Assembly: GCF_022758235.1 (NCBI RefSeq)
Contig: NZ_JALEBG010000001.1
Location: forward strand, 2,294,001 to 2,358,000
Reading direction: 5' to 3'
Length of the DNA stretch: 64,000 nucleotides
Source of the DNA: Pontibacter liquoris
GTDB taxonomy: Bacteria; Bacteroidota; Bacteroidia; Cytophagales; Hymenobacteraceae
Below, piece after piece: positions 36,232 through 45,780 of the stretch. Every line of letters starts with the position of its first letter. Position 1 is the stretch's first letter. The translations under genes and the position numbers were made by a program. Under the pieces are notes generated by a model. It did not search any database, was not told the DNA's origin, and was given only the letters and a program-made list of their open reading frames with translations.

Positions 36232-37581
36232 TTACTTTAAAGTTTCACTTATTTGCAGTAAAAACTTTTCTCGCTCATCTCTCAAAAATATCCTATGAGC
36301 ATTCACTTTACTCAAATAGGCTTCTCTACTATTTACAACAGACTTGAAAGCAGATTTTAAATGTTCCGCATCAACATTTTCAATCGGAATAACATAATCG
36401 TCTAGATTAAGATCCTGCATAATTCCGTAACTTTTATTACCTCCATAAGCAATGGCGATAGAGGGCACGTCAACATTCAGTGCAAAGATTACGGAGTGAA
36501 AACGAGTTCCAACCATGAAATCCAAATAAGAATAAAATTTGGTTACATCTTCGCAGTTTAGATCAAAGTCTTCAACATAACTATAATTCTCTTCCGCAGA
36601 AGCGGGCATAGCTTTTATCACTTCTCTTAAGGCTATCCGGTCATCTTCATGACTACTTGGCCCTAAAGTATGAGCAAAGAAGATTATATGGTACTGGTCA
36701 TTAATAAGACCAGTTAAAAAGCTTACCATCTCACTTATATAGGATCTGTAGCGTTCAACAGGATCGGTTGAAGAAGGGAAACGGTAAGGTCGGAGTGTTA
36801 CCCCAACCAATTTTTTTTCACCGAGAGGGATGTTTCGTTCAGCAAAATAAGCTGTAAAATCTTTCGCTGAAGGTTTCAGATAAAATCCAAGATCAGGGTA
36901 CTTATATGTTTTAATTTTGAGCTGGCTTTCAACAAATTCTTTAGAAACATTTTCTCTTACGGTCACTAATTTACATTTAGAGAATACTTTCCTAACTATA
37001 GCTCTAGTTAGATAACCCTTAATAGGACCAATGGAGTTTGGTAAAACATAAACTTTCTTTTTATACCTGTTGGCTAACATTAAGTAATATAAAGAGAAAT
37101 AAATAAGGTATAAGTCGGTTATTTTCCCGTAAGCATGAATAAACCCTCCACCTTTTACAAATACAGCATCTGCTTCCTTAAAATCCTTTAATGTTTGCTT
37201 TTCCGCATCTGAAAGGAAAGATTCTCCTAGCCTGTTTAGAAATTTAAAGTTGAATAGGAGTAATGATGTGGTGAATAAATCGATTATTGCTTGAAAGCCC
37301 CACTTCAAATAAACAGCAGGCGAATACTGTACAGATTTGCTTTTGTTTTTCTGAGTAGCTCTTCCAGGATGTTTTAAGAGGCGGGGAACAATTTGATACC
37401 CTAACTGCGCAGTTTGTCTTGTTTGCAAATGAACATCCTCAACTGAATTCCCACTTTCAAAAAGGAAAAATTCTGCATCAGGTAGTATATCTTTAACTAA
37501 ATTGATTGATTCCCATATTAAAGCCTGATCTCCTCTATTTAAATCTGTATTGCTGGGAAGTATAAATATTTTGGGGTGCAT
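36232..37581 (-). CDS. Polysaccharide pyruvyl transferase family protein
   Basis: The 449-residue protein begins with FILPSNTDLNRGDQALIWESI, the start of PF04230 proteins, and contains VFVKGGGFIHAYG, VLPNSIGP, TVREN, and the late MVGTRFHSVIFALNVDVPSIAIAYGGNKSYG block with the conserved Arg-Phe-His. Members add a pyruvate ketal from phosphoenolpyruvate to a sugar. The product would be acidic. It is A+T-rich like its neighbours and seven bases from the next gene. Confidence 0.9.
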   Translation of the reverse strand: MHPKIFILPSNTDLNRGDQALIWESINLVKDILPDAEFFLFESGNSVEDVHLQTRQTAQLGYQIVPRLLKHPGRATQKNKSKSVQYSPAVYLKWGFQAIIDLFTTSLLLFNFKFLNRLGESFLSDAEKQTLKDFKEADAVFVKGGGFIHAYGKITDLYLIYFSLYYLMLANRYKKKVYVLPNSIGPIKGYLTRAIVRKVFSKCKLVTVRENVSKEFVESQLKIKTYKYPDLGFYLKPSAKDFTAYFAERNIPLGEKKLVGVTLRPYRFPSSTDPVERYRSYISEMVSFLTGLINDQYHIIFFAHTLGPSSHEDDRIALREVIKAMPASAEENYSYVEDFDLNCEDVTKFYSYLDFMVGTRFHSVIFALNVDVPSIAIAYGGNKSYGIMQDLNLDDYVIPIENVDAEHLKSAFKSVVNSREAYLSKVNAHRIFLRDEREKFLLQISETLK

Positions 37582-37596
37582 AATTGTAATTAAATG

Positions 37597-38796
37597 CTAG
37601 CTTAAATGGTAAAAGTCTGTTGTAAGACCACTTATTTTTTTAAAGAAAAGGCTCCTCTTTTCAGTTAATATGTTTATCGCATATTGCCTAGCTATTTCTA
37701 AATTTCTTATTGCTTGTTCATTCGCAAAAGTCGGATTCTCTAGCATATAAGTTATCTTCTTAGCTAAAGCATCAGCATCATTCTTAGGAATCAAAACTGG
37801 TTCTTCTAAAAGCTCAGGAATCCCCCCTATTGATGTTCCAATACACGGCAGTCCTCTTGCCATAGCTTCAACTAAAGCTCTTGGTAGGCCTTCCGTTCTT
37901 GAAGGCTGTATATATATATCGGCTTTATCTAAATAATCTCTTACTAATGAAGCTGGTTTTACTGCTCCTGCAAAGTTCACATGTTCAGCTATTCCAAGCT
38001 TTTCAGATAATAAAATCATATTATCTTTAAATCGGCCATCTCCTAACCATACTACTTTTACATTTAAACCCTTAGTTCTAATTTGCTTAGCTGCCTCTAG
38101 CATCACATCAGGTGATTTATACATTTGGTCTAAAGAACCTAAAGCAATTAATGTAAAAGCACTCTTCCCTAAATCAATCTGTCTTGATCTTTCAACAAAA
38201 GCTTCTTCAGGTAAAACAACATCAGATGCAGAAATGCTGAATGTTCCAGGAGATATCGGGTATCGCTTTTGAAGTGCTTGGGCAGTTACATATAAAGCAG
38301 CTGAAGATTTTTTCACAGTATTTCTTAACTGTACTAATCCTCTATATCTGAAAAAAATTCTGAGTGGATGATTGAAGCCCCCAGGAGCAAATACATCGAA
38401 TGGATCTGCAGCTACCTCTACAGCATAAGGTTTATTTATTTTCTGCAGTTCTTTAGCAGCCATATTTCCAATCGTTCCTGGAATTCGGCATATAACAGCA
38501 GCCTCTATCGCCACGTACTCTTTTATAAGTTTTTTGATAGAAGCTCTACTTTTCAAAAATTGTTTAGGCCCAATGTAGTATGGTATTTCTAAAACTTCAA
38601 TTCTAGATCCATTTACTTTTGCAGCTTCATTAAACTCTTTTCCCTTTACATTTTCTACACGAGCCACTACATATATTTTAGAAAACTCATTTAAGTAAGG
38701 TGTAAGTGAAGCGTAAGATAAAGAAGAATGATAACCGTAAACATCTCCGTTTTCAACCTTACTTAATCTGGCATTCGAAAAAAACAATAAATCCAT
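37597..38796 (-). CDS. GT4 glycosyltransferase
   Basis: The 399-residue protein is a GT-B fold GT4 enzyme, with VVWLGDGRFKDNM in the donor domain and the IQPSRTEGLPRALVEAMARGLPCIGTSIGGIPELL block containing the catalytic Glu. The N-terminal acceptor half has no named motif. It is the third of the glycosyltransferases in the leftward operon. No donor can be assigned. Confidence 0.9.
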   Translation of the reverse strand: MDLLFFSNARLSKVENGDVYGYHSSLSYASLTPYLNEFSKIYVVARVENVKGKEFNEAAKVNGSRIEVLEIPYYIGPKQFLKSRASIKKLIKEYVAIEAAVICRIPGTIGNMAAKELQKINKPYAVEVAADPFDVFAPGGFNHPLRIFFRYRGLVQLRNTVKKSSAALYVTAQALQKRYPISPGTFSISASDVVLPEEAFVERSRQIDLGKSAFTLIALGSLDQMYKSPDVMLEAAKQIRTKGLNVKVVWLGDGRFKDNMILLSEKLGIAEHVNFAGAVKPASLVRDYLDKADIYIQPSRTEGLPRALVEAMARGLPCIGTSIGGIPELLEEPVLIPKNDADALAKKITYMLENPTFANEQAIRNLEIARQYAINILTEKRSLFFKKISGLTTDFYHLS

Positions 38797-38804
38797 TTAA
38801 ACTC

Positions 38805-39902
38805 TTAAAGGTTATCTAAAAATTCTTTGAAGCGTGTATCATGGTCAAAATTTCTTTTTGCCCATTCACTCGCCTTTAATTCAGGAAGGGATGATCGATT
38901 ATGATATAGTTCTAAAATCTTCTTTGTTGCAGCCTCTGTATCTTTTGGCTCTATCAATTGAGAAAGCAAATAGTCAGGTACAGTTTCCCTTATTGGTTCT
39001 ATGTTCGAAGCAATAAATGGCACGCCTGATATCATTGCTTCAATTAAAGAATTTGGTTGCCCTTCTGTTAGCGATGGGAAATAGAATACATCAAAAGCTT
39101 TTAGCACCCTATTCACATCTTCACGATAACCTAATAATTTAACACGATGCAATAGCCCCATTTCGTTTACTAAGTCTACCATAGCCTTCGAATCTGTTCC
39201 TCTTCCACAGAATACGAAATAAATATCCGCATGCTTTGCACATAAAAACCGAGCTACTTCTAATATAGAAATGTGATTTTTTACGGCATCGAATCGACCT
39301 GTATGGCCTATAACAAAAGCATCAACAGGAATTCCAAACTTTAATCTGTCAACCGATCTCTCAATCGAGATGTTAAACTGGCTTTGATCAACACCATTAT
39401 AAATAACTTGGAATCGATTATCATCTGAACTCCGGTCAGGAAAAAAGTAGTTTAATGCCACATTAGAGTTAGCTAATATTTGTGTCGCATTCTTGTAAAC
39501 TAATTTTTGTACAAAACTATTATACTTGAGCGTAAAAGCATTCTCTTTAAAATGATTTGTCGACTGTCTATAAAATGCAATTCTTTTTTTAATACCAGCA
39601 TATTTACTTATCAAAAGATAAATACCTGCAAAGTTACCAGTAAAATCACAAACAGTATCAACACCTTCCTCTCTTAAAAATTTAAATATCTTATACCAGG
39701 ATAATAGATTTAGGTATCCGGTTTTGATTGTAACAATATTAACATTTAGGCTTTGGTAATGTGGTAACAATTTTCCAGCCCGGCCACTCTTACAAATAAC
39801 TATGGGCGTAAACTTACCGTCCGAGTACTTTAAAAAACGAAGTAGGTAATTTTCAAGCCCCCCTGGCTCAAGAGAAGTTAGCAGGAAGCAAACTTTTTTC
39901 AT
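38805..39902 (-). CDS. GT4 glycosyltransferase
   Basis: The 365-residue protein opens with VCFLLTSLEPGGLENYLLRFL, a typical GT4 start with Gly-Gly, and carries YNGVDQSQF, VIGHTGRFDAVKNH, YFVFCGRGTDSKAM and FYFPSLTEGQPNSLIEAMISGVPFIASN with the catalytic Glu. It is separated by eight bases from the previous glycosyltransferase. The donor is unknown. Confidence 0.92.
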   Translation of the reverse strand: MKKVCFLLTSLEPGGLENYLLRFLKYSDGKFTPIVICKSGRAGKLLPHYQSLNVNIVTIKTGYLNLLSWYKIFKFLREEGVDTVCDFTGNFAGIYLLISKYAGIKKRIAFYRQSTNHFKENAFTLKYNSFVQKLVYKNATQILANSNVALNYFFPDRSSDDNRFQVIYNGVDQSQFNISIERSVDRLKFGIPVDAFVIGHTGRFDAVKNHISILEVARFLCAKHADIYFVFCGRGTDSKAMVDLVNEMGLLHRVKLLGYREDVNRVLKAFDVFYFPSLTEGQPNSLIEAMISGVPFIASNIEPIRETVPDYLLSQLIEPKDTEAATKKILELYHNRSSLPELKASEWAKRNFDHDTRFKEFLDNL

Positions 39903-39937
39903 TATTAAATTTTAGAGTTCACAAATAGGCATCTTAC

Positions 39938-41062
39938 TTAGGCCATTAAATTCCCTAATTCATCACTTGACATAAACTCTACATCTGGCCACCTACTCAC
40001 AATAGAAGATAATAAGGATTTAAAGAGCTTTAAATTTTCATCTCTGTTTTTAGAATCAATACTACCTATATAGTTTAATCTGTGTGATCCGATAATTGCA
40101 GGTTTCTTCCATCTGAATGCCACATCAATTCCTGACAGACAATTCTCTACCGCAGACTTACGCCCCATTAAAGTAGGTTCAAAGTATGTATTACGAACTA
40201 GGTATTTCTGATTAAAATTATTAGACTGACCAGTGTAATGTAAAATTCTCTTATATTTTGATTTACCAACTAGAGGATGTTTTTGAAAAGGGTTACTTTG
40301 CATAAACTTAACCCCAATATTGGAAAGCGTTTCTTCATTTGATGAACTCCACACATAAGACGGCGCAATAAAAGAACTTGAGGTATAGCCGAAGATTGAT
40401 CTAAATAGATTCATACCTTCAATTAATATTTCTTCCTTGTTAGTTTTCTCTTCAAGTGAATCATAATCTAATGCAGGCATAAAGTCTTTTCTTCTTTCTT
40501 TCGTAATAGAATTACTAATACCAAACAGGTTATAGTTGAAAGCCAAGTGTGTTTCTGTTAGACCAGCGCGGAGTGCATTCATCCATCTGTCAACATTCAC
40601 GTGCTCTCTACCATGAAATTGAGGCTTGAATACTTCATCTTTCATTCCTTGCTTCCATAACTGGAAAATATCAGAATGTCTTGAGTACTTTTTAAGTGTT
40701 TCAACAAAAGGCTCATAATGGTATTCCTGAAAGTCTGAATTCTTAATTTTTTCAAAATCAGGATTTGCAACTATTGTGTTTGCAGTAATTACAGCTCCCC
40801 TGTTATTTTTATCTTTAACTGAATTTAGTAGCTCAAACAGTAAAGTTAAATCATCACAACTAGCTAAAGAATCAACCCTGTTATAAGCACAATTATCAAC
40901 TCTAACCCCTGCTTTAAGCAGTTTATCATATACCTCTTTAGATGGCATCCTAATGCTACCCCAATCATCCGATTCAATAACAACGATCTTTCGGTTAGTA
41001 TGCCATCCTGGTATATTAAACAGAATTTGTTTAGCATTACTTCTTAGTGTACTTAAGTTCAT
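39938..41062 (-). CDS. Polysaccharide deacetylase-like protein, copy 1
   Basis: The 374-residue protein has an Asp-Asp pair in ESDDWGS (Asp32, Asp33), HGREH (His150, His154), SSFIAPSYVW near residue 230 and a late IIGSHRLNY, a set that resembles the Asp-His-His metal site and the other blocks of the NodB/deacetylase superfamily. It has no signal peptide, so it would act in the cytoplasm, perhaps on a lipid-linked sugar or nucleotide sugar. It overlaps its paralogue by four bases. The reaction is inferred from the superfamily and is not established. Confidence 0.7.
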   Translation of the reverse strand: MNLSTLRSNAKQILFNIPGWHTNRKIVVIESDDWGSIRMPSKEVYDKLLKAGVRVDNCAYNRVDSLASCDDLTLLFELLNSVKDKNNRGAVITANTIVANPDFEKIKNSDFQEYHYEPFVETLKKYSRHSDIFQLWKQGMKDEVFKPQFHGREHVNVDRWMNALRAGLTETHLAFNYNLFGISNSITKERRKDFMPALDYDSLEEKTNKEEILIEGMNLFRSIFGYTSSSFIAPSYVWSSSNEETLSNIGVKFMQSNPFQKHPLVGKSKYKRILHYTGQSNNFNQKYLVRNTYFEPTLMGRKSAVENCLSGIDVAFRWKKPAIIGSHRLNYIGSIDSKNRDENLKLFKSLLSSIVSRWPDVEFMSSDELGNLMA

Positions 41063-42180
41063 TCCCCTGATACAAGTGAGTTTAAAGATTTGGAAGACAT
41101 AAACTCAACATCTGGCCAAAGCTGTTGTACTTTTTTTAATAATAGACACAAAGATTTTATACCACTTTCTCTATTCTTGTTAGAAATTGATCCTACAAAA
41201 TTAGCTCTATGCGTACTAATGATAGCAGGCTTATTCCACCTGAATGCCAGTTTAATATCCTCTAAACAATATGGAACCCAATCTTTACCCTCAGAATGAG
41301 GTTCAAAAATACCGTTGCGGGTTATGTAAGTTTGATTAACATGATTTTGGTTACCGAGTGAATAATGTTTTGTTGTTAAGTTACCGTTCGTATTTGGAAT
41401 TTGCTGAAGGCTTGGCCCACCTAAAAATTTGATACCATTTTCTTTTAGTGTCATTTCAAAGTTATCTGTTCGGGGATAAGGGCCATTGGGTGGAACAAAA
41501 TAATCTGATCTATATTTAAAGATATCTTCGAACATTCTTAACCCATCCACAACAGATTCTTTCATGAACAGAATATCAGCAGGCATGTCAGGTTCGTAAG
41601 CAGCACGATAAGATTTTTTGATTTGAGAAGCGTAACTTCTGGAGAATCCATTAAACTCATGCTCGAAACCAAAAATGGTATCCTGTTGCCCTATCTGTAA
41701 ATCTCTTAGCCAACGATTAACTTGTAAGTGCTCACGCCCATGATATTCTGCATGGAATAACCCAGTGTTTATGCCTTTATGATATAACTCTATGATTCTA
41801 TCATGGTCCTGGTACTTACTTGCTGTCTCCGGGATTGATAAGTAATGATACTCTTTATATCTTGATGCCTTTATTTTTTTATAATCTGGATTAGCAACAT
41901 TAAAGAATCCGGTAAATATAGGATGGTTCCCATTTTTATCTTTAAAACCAGATAAAGCATCAAAAAGCATCTCAAGATCCGTATTGGACTCTAATATGTC
42001 ATTCATTGTCATAGGACACTTTTCAACGCTGTATCCTGCTTGTTTTAATTTGGTTAGTGTTTCTACACTTCTGGCTCGCTCACTTCCCCAATCATCTGAT
42101 TCAAGTACTAATATTTTCCTGTTTGTTCGCCAGCCTGGAATATTTCTAATATTCTTTCTTAAAGCAGAGATTATATTCAT
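41059..42180 (-). CDS. Polysaccharide deacetylase-like protein, copy 2
   Basis: The protein has about 373 residues from the ATG at 42180; the open frame goes up to 42366 but then overlaps the polymerase gene. It repeats all motifs of copy 1: LESDDWGSE (Asp29, Asp30), YHGREH (His147, His151), FVPPNGPYP, and IISTHRANF. The two share matching N-termini (NIPGW and TNRKI) and the FMSS ending, and are probably a tandem duplication. It is the first of the two and the pair is translationally coupled. Confidence 0.7.
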   Translation of the reverse strand: MNIISALRKNIRNIPGWRTNRKILVLESDDWGSERARSVETLTKLKQAGYSVEKCPMTMNDILESNTDLEMLFDALSGFKDKNGNHPIFTGFFNVANPDYKKIKASRYKEYHYLSIPETASKYQDHDRIIELYHKGINTGLFHAEYHGREHLQVNRWLRDLQIGQQDTIFGFEHEFNGFSRSYASQIKKSYRAAYEPDMPADILFMKESVVDGLRMFEDIFKYRSDYFVPPNGPYPRTDNFEMTLKENGIKFLGGPSLQQIPNTNGNLTTKHYSLGNQNHVNQTYITRNGIFEPHSEGKDWVPYCLEDIKLAFRWNKPAIISTHRANFVGSISNKNRESGIKSLCLLLKKVQQLWPDVEFMSSKSLNSLVSGE

Positions 42181-42248
42181 TTTATTTTTTTGGTAATTGA
42201 AAGCCGGTATATCACCTAACTTGTTCTTTACACTAATATTGATCCGAT

Positions 42249-43505
42249 CTACTTTATAATGTCTATTATAGCAATGTCTGAATCTACTATTAAAGATATT
42301 ATTGGATTTCCTAACAGAGTTACTGCTCCAATCGTATCGAACCCTAAACGCAGTGCTACTACACAATAAAAAAGTAATGGAACTACAGATAATTTAAGAA
42401 ACTTCTTATAGAAGCCTTCTTTGCCCATACTTTGTAAAAAAAAGAAGATTGCTGTAGTTGCAAAAAGATTGGCTACTGTAACAAAACGCCCTCCAGAAGG
42501 CATTAAACTCATAATATTAGAAAAAGCCAGAAACAACAACGAGAAGGCATATAGGGCATGCAAATTGGCTTGTGTCTTTATATAAGTAAATCCTCTGAAG
42601 TACATGATACAAATGAAAGTTACAATCACCCATTTAAGAGCATATATATAATATTTGGCGTGCCAGCTTGTATTTTGTATACTTCCTTTAAGTTGGCTGA
42701 CATATTCTTCATTTGTATACCCACTTAATTTACTTGAAAAAATGTCTGGGACTATATTTTTTAATGTCTCATTTAGAAACCCAAAATTTACTTCAGAAAT
42801 AAAGAAAGTCGCTAAAAACAGTAGAAAGTAGAGATTGGTCCTGTTCCGAATAAAAGTATAAAGTATCAATACAAAAACAGGTAAGACAAAAGAAAAGTGA
42901 ACCAAGACAGACAATGCTGCGATCAGAAAGCCTTTCCTTTTTTTATCAAAAATATATCGAACAGCACCATAAAAAAAGATATGTGCCGCAGTCCACATTC
43001 TAAATCCATTGATTTGCCAGAACCCAATAACGAAGGCAAAAACAAAAATAAAAAGTACTGTTTCTTTATTTATTTTAGGACCGGCTTTTGAAATTATATA
43101 CCAGATATTTCTGGAATAAAAGAAGCCAAATATCAAGCCATATACTAAAAAAAGAATTTTATAGTTTGTCGTGAACAGAGCAACCACATAGGATATTAAG
43201 GGTTGGGCTATATCTACGTAAGTCGTATTTTCATTATATAATTGGCTGACAAAATTGTCAAAAGACAACTCTGATTGAGCTATCTGTAAAAATTGATCTC
43301 TGTACCTGCTCGAATCTATTCCTTCATTTGAAATGACCATGGTATAGCCATAAAAGGCTACAAATAACCACACAACATTTTTGGCCCAGGTGGCTCTATA
43401 ATTTTTAATAGCTACCAAAAGGGCAAGAAGGGGAGATAAAATATATATCAGATATATATATATTTTATTCCGGTTACGTAACAGATATTGATCACCCTGT
43501 ATCAT
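42249..43505 (-). CDS. EpsG-like O-antigen/polysaccharide polymerase (Wzy)
   Basis: The 418-residue protein is an integral membrane protein with about ten hydrophobic segments and a region with IGFWQINGFRMWTAAHIFFYGAVRYI, a pattern found in the EpsG family (PF14897). It has a long periplasmic loop near 55-110 that includes the ISNEGIDSSRYRDQFL block. In Wzx/Wzy pathways such proteins join repeat units on the periplasmic side. It is the only polymerase candidate in the locus. Confidence 0.85.
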   Translation of the reverse strand: MIQGDQYLLRNRNKIYIYLIYILSPLLALLVAIKNYRATWAKNVVWLFVAFYGYTMVISNEGIDSSRYRDQFLQIAQSELSFDNFVSQLYNENTTYVDIAQPLISYVVALFTTNYKILFLVYGLIFGFFYSRNIWYIISKAGPKINKETVLFIFVFAFVIGFWQINGFRMWTAAHIFFYGAVRYIFDKKRKGFLIAALSVLVHFSFVLPVFVLILYTFIRNRTNLYFLLFLATFFISEVNFGFLNETLKNIVPDIFSSKLSGYTNEEYVSQLKGSIQNTSWHAKYYIYALKWVIVTFICIMYFRGFTYIKTQANLHALYAFSLLFLAFSNIMSLMPSGGRFVTVANLFATTAIFFFLQSMGKEGFYKKFLKLSVVPLLFYCVVALRLGFDTIGAVTLLGNPIISLIVDSDIAIIDIIK

Positions 43506-43510
43506 AGATT

Positions 43511-44629
43511 TTATTCTTCTGAATGTGCAAGCTCTAAAAACTTACTACATACATTTTCAATGCGATACTGGTCAGGATTTTCAACAGACAACTGGTTATG
43601 ATAGTCTCTAGCAAAGAATTCATTTACAACTGCTTTATCTAAAGCACCAGTTTTGATAGAAAGTATAGGCTTGCCAATTATAGCATAATCTATTAATTTA
43701 CTTGGTGTTTGCTTATCTCCTATGTTTTCAAAATTAACTACAAAGTCCATTTGACTGAGATGAGCAAGCAACTCTTGCCTGGGTATGTATTCATGAAGGA
43801 TTATACGACCTTCTGCTTTTTCAAGAAAAGGGCGAACTAAGCCAGGTACGTTTGTGTAAATGTGAAATCTAAATTTCAAATCAAGATTTACTAAATATTC
43901 CAGCAGTTCCTTAGGGTCTCTCCTTCCTGGAATAAATCCTCCTGCATAGCCAAAGGTTGGAATATCATTACCTCCTGTGTTATCAGTGCTTTGAAAATCC
44001 TCAAACCTGAAGCCTTGCGGAATAACTTTTATCTTCTCCTGAAATTCAGGATAATAGCCTCTTTTAGCACCAGTTGTAGGCACAGTTAAATAATCTGCTT
44101 TTCTGCAAAACCATTTCTCTACATATTTATAGAAAAAAGGTGGAGTAAAGGTATCATTTTCCTGTCCCATAAAAGGATCCCCACAATCTGCGATCCATAC
44201 TTTTGCGATTCGGTGCGCTTCAGACCTTGTCATAGCTACTCCCCAATGTACAGGGTACGGAACCGCAACAGATATCAGTAAGTCATATCCACTTTCATTT
44301 TTAAGAGCTTGATTAACCAACCATTGAAGTTCAATTTCAGGATACTGAAGAACCAGATTGGACACTCTTCTGACTAATCGTCTGATTTTTAAATTTAAAC
44401 CCCTACCATTCAATTGAATAGCTTTCCATGTTGGTTTCCCCAGGTCTTTGATAACTATATTATGCTCCTTTTCAAATGAAGTATGTATCTCAATATCCTT
44501 AGGAGTTATAACTGTAACCTCATGTCCTTGTCGGGCAAGCTCTTTTGCCAACTCTGTCGTTCTAAACGAACGCGGTGAGTTCATCGGGAAAAAGCTCCTG
44601 CTAACTATCAATACTTTCTTTTTATTCAT
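43511..44629 (-). CDS. GT4 glycosyltransferase
   Basis: The 372-residue protein starts KVLIVSRSFFPMNSPRSFRTTELAKEL, a GT4-like acceptor half, and contains FGYAGGFIPGRRDPKELLEYL in the donor half. The usual E-x7-E block is less clear; it reads MDFVVNFENIGDKQTPSKLIDYAIIGKPILSIK, the variant seen in WbpH-like transferases. It overlaps the stop of wecB by eight bases. The donor is unknown. Confidence 0.87.
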   Translation of the reverse strand: MNKKKVLIVSRSFFPMNSPRSFRTTELAKELARQGHEVTVITPKDIEIHTSFEKEHNIVIKDLGKPTWKAIQLNGRGLNLKIRRLVRRVSNLVLQYPEIELQWLVNQALKNESGYDLLISVAVPYPVHWGVAMTRSEAHRIAKVWIADCGDPFMGQENDTFTPPFFYKYVEKWFCRKADYLTVPTTGAKRGYYPEFQEKIKVIPQGFRFEDFQSTDNTGGNDIPTFGYAGGFIPGRRDPKELLEYLVNLDLKFRFHIYTNVPGLVRPFLEKAEGRIILHEYIPRQELLAHLSQMDFVVNFENIGDKQTPSKLIDYAIIGKPILSIKTGALDKAVVNEFFARDYHNQLSVENPDQYRIENVCSKFLELAHSEE

Positions 44630-45716
44630 TAAATGCTTTAAGTATTTGTGTTACAATTCTCTCTGCAGAATTACCATCCCATAAAGCAGGTATGCCGCCT
44701 TCTTTCCAATCCCCGTTAAACAATTTAGTTAAATAACCATTTATGTTCTTTGGGTCTGTTCCAACTAACTCGTTTGTTCCTATAGTTATCGTTTCTGGCC
44801 TCTCTGTGTTATCTCGTAATGTCAAACAAGGAACACCTAGTACAGTAGTTTCCTCTGTAATACCTCCCGAATCTGTAATTACTGCCTTTGCATTTTTTAC
44901 CAGATAATTAAACTCCAGATATCCTAAGGGATCAACTATATTTAAATTTGGCGCACTTATACCTAAACTAGTGAAGATTTTAGCCGTTCTTGGATGAATT
45001 GGGAAAATTATTGGCAGCCCCTGTACACCATCCACAATTTCCTGGATCAGTTCCTTTAATTTTTCACCTTCATCTACATTAGCTGGACGATGTAGCGTAA
45101 GAACGATATAGTTCTTATCCTTCAAATCCAATCTCTGATAAAACTCAGGAGCTTTAAATTTACTTTGATTGACCAACAGCGTATCAATCATCACATTCCC
45201 AACAAAATGTATCTGGGCTTCGTCTACTCCAGCTTTTAATAAATTGGTATTTGCTATTTCACTGGTTGTAAAAAAGTAATCTGTAATACTATCAGTAACC
45301 AAACGGTTAATCTCCTCAGGCATACTAATATCAAACGACCTGATTCCTGCTTCAACATGTGCTACTTTTGTATTCAGCTTCTTAGCTACAATCGAGCACG
45401 CCAAAGTAGAAGTAACATCACCTACAACTAACACCAAATCAGCAGGATGGTTCATTAGCTCTTTTTCAAAGGCTACCATTATGGCACCAGTCTGTTCTGC
45501 TTGTGTCCCACCTCCTGCTTCTAAATTTATGTCGGGTTGGGGTATCTGAAGTTCCTCAAAAAAGGTATCGGACATCTTTTGATCATAATGCTGCCCTGTA
45601 TGTACTAACCTATAAGAGATTGGTGCCCCATTACTCTTAGCTTTTAATATGGCATGGATTATAGGAGCAATTTTCATGAAATTTGGTCTCGCTCCTGCAA
45701 TAAGTGTTATTTTCAC
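44622..45716 (-). CDS. wecB: UDP-N-acetylglucosamine 2-epimerase (non-hydrolysing)
   Basis: The 364-residue protein carries the family blocks GARPNFMKIAPI at the start, HTGQHYD, GDVTSTLA, HVEAGIRSFD.SMPEEINR and LTLHRPANVD, then DSGGITEE and LRDNTERPE. The enzyme reversibly converts UDP-GlcNAc to UDP-ManNAc. No ManNAc dehydrogenase is intact here; the only dehydrogenase trace is the stub at 53.6 kb. UDP-ManNAc could be used directly by a glycosyltransferase. It is A+T-rich. Confidence 0.95.
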   Translation of the reverse strand: MKITLIAGARPNFMKIAPIIHAILKAKSNGAPISYRLVHTGQHYDQKMSDTFFEELQIPQPDINLEAGGGTQAEQTGAIMVAFEKELMNHPADLVLVVGDVTSTLACSIVAKKLNTKVAHVEAGIRSFDISMPEEINRLVTDSITDYFFTTSEIANTNLLKAGVDEAQIHFVGNVMIDTLLVNQSKFKAPEFYQRLDLKDKNYIVLTLHRPANVDEGEKLKELIQEIVDGVQGLPIIFPIHPRTAKIFTSLGISAPNLNIVDPLGYLEFNYLVKNAKAVITDSGGITEETTVLGVPCLTLRDNTERPETITIGTNELVGTDPKNINGYLTKLFNGDWKEGGIPALWDGNSAERIVTQILKAFNE

Positions 45717-45780
45717 TTTAGCTATTTTTTATGTTTTGGAATTCAATAATGATTAAAATCTTAAAATTGTAAAATCATTA

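Noticed and set aside
42181..42366. Longer N-terminus for deacetylase-like copy 2
   Set aside because: It would run into the polymerase gene, and the paralogue starts at the equivalent of the ATG at 42180.
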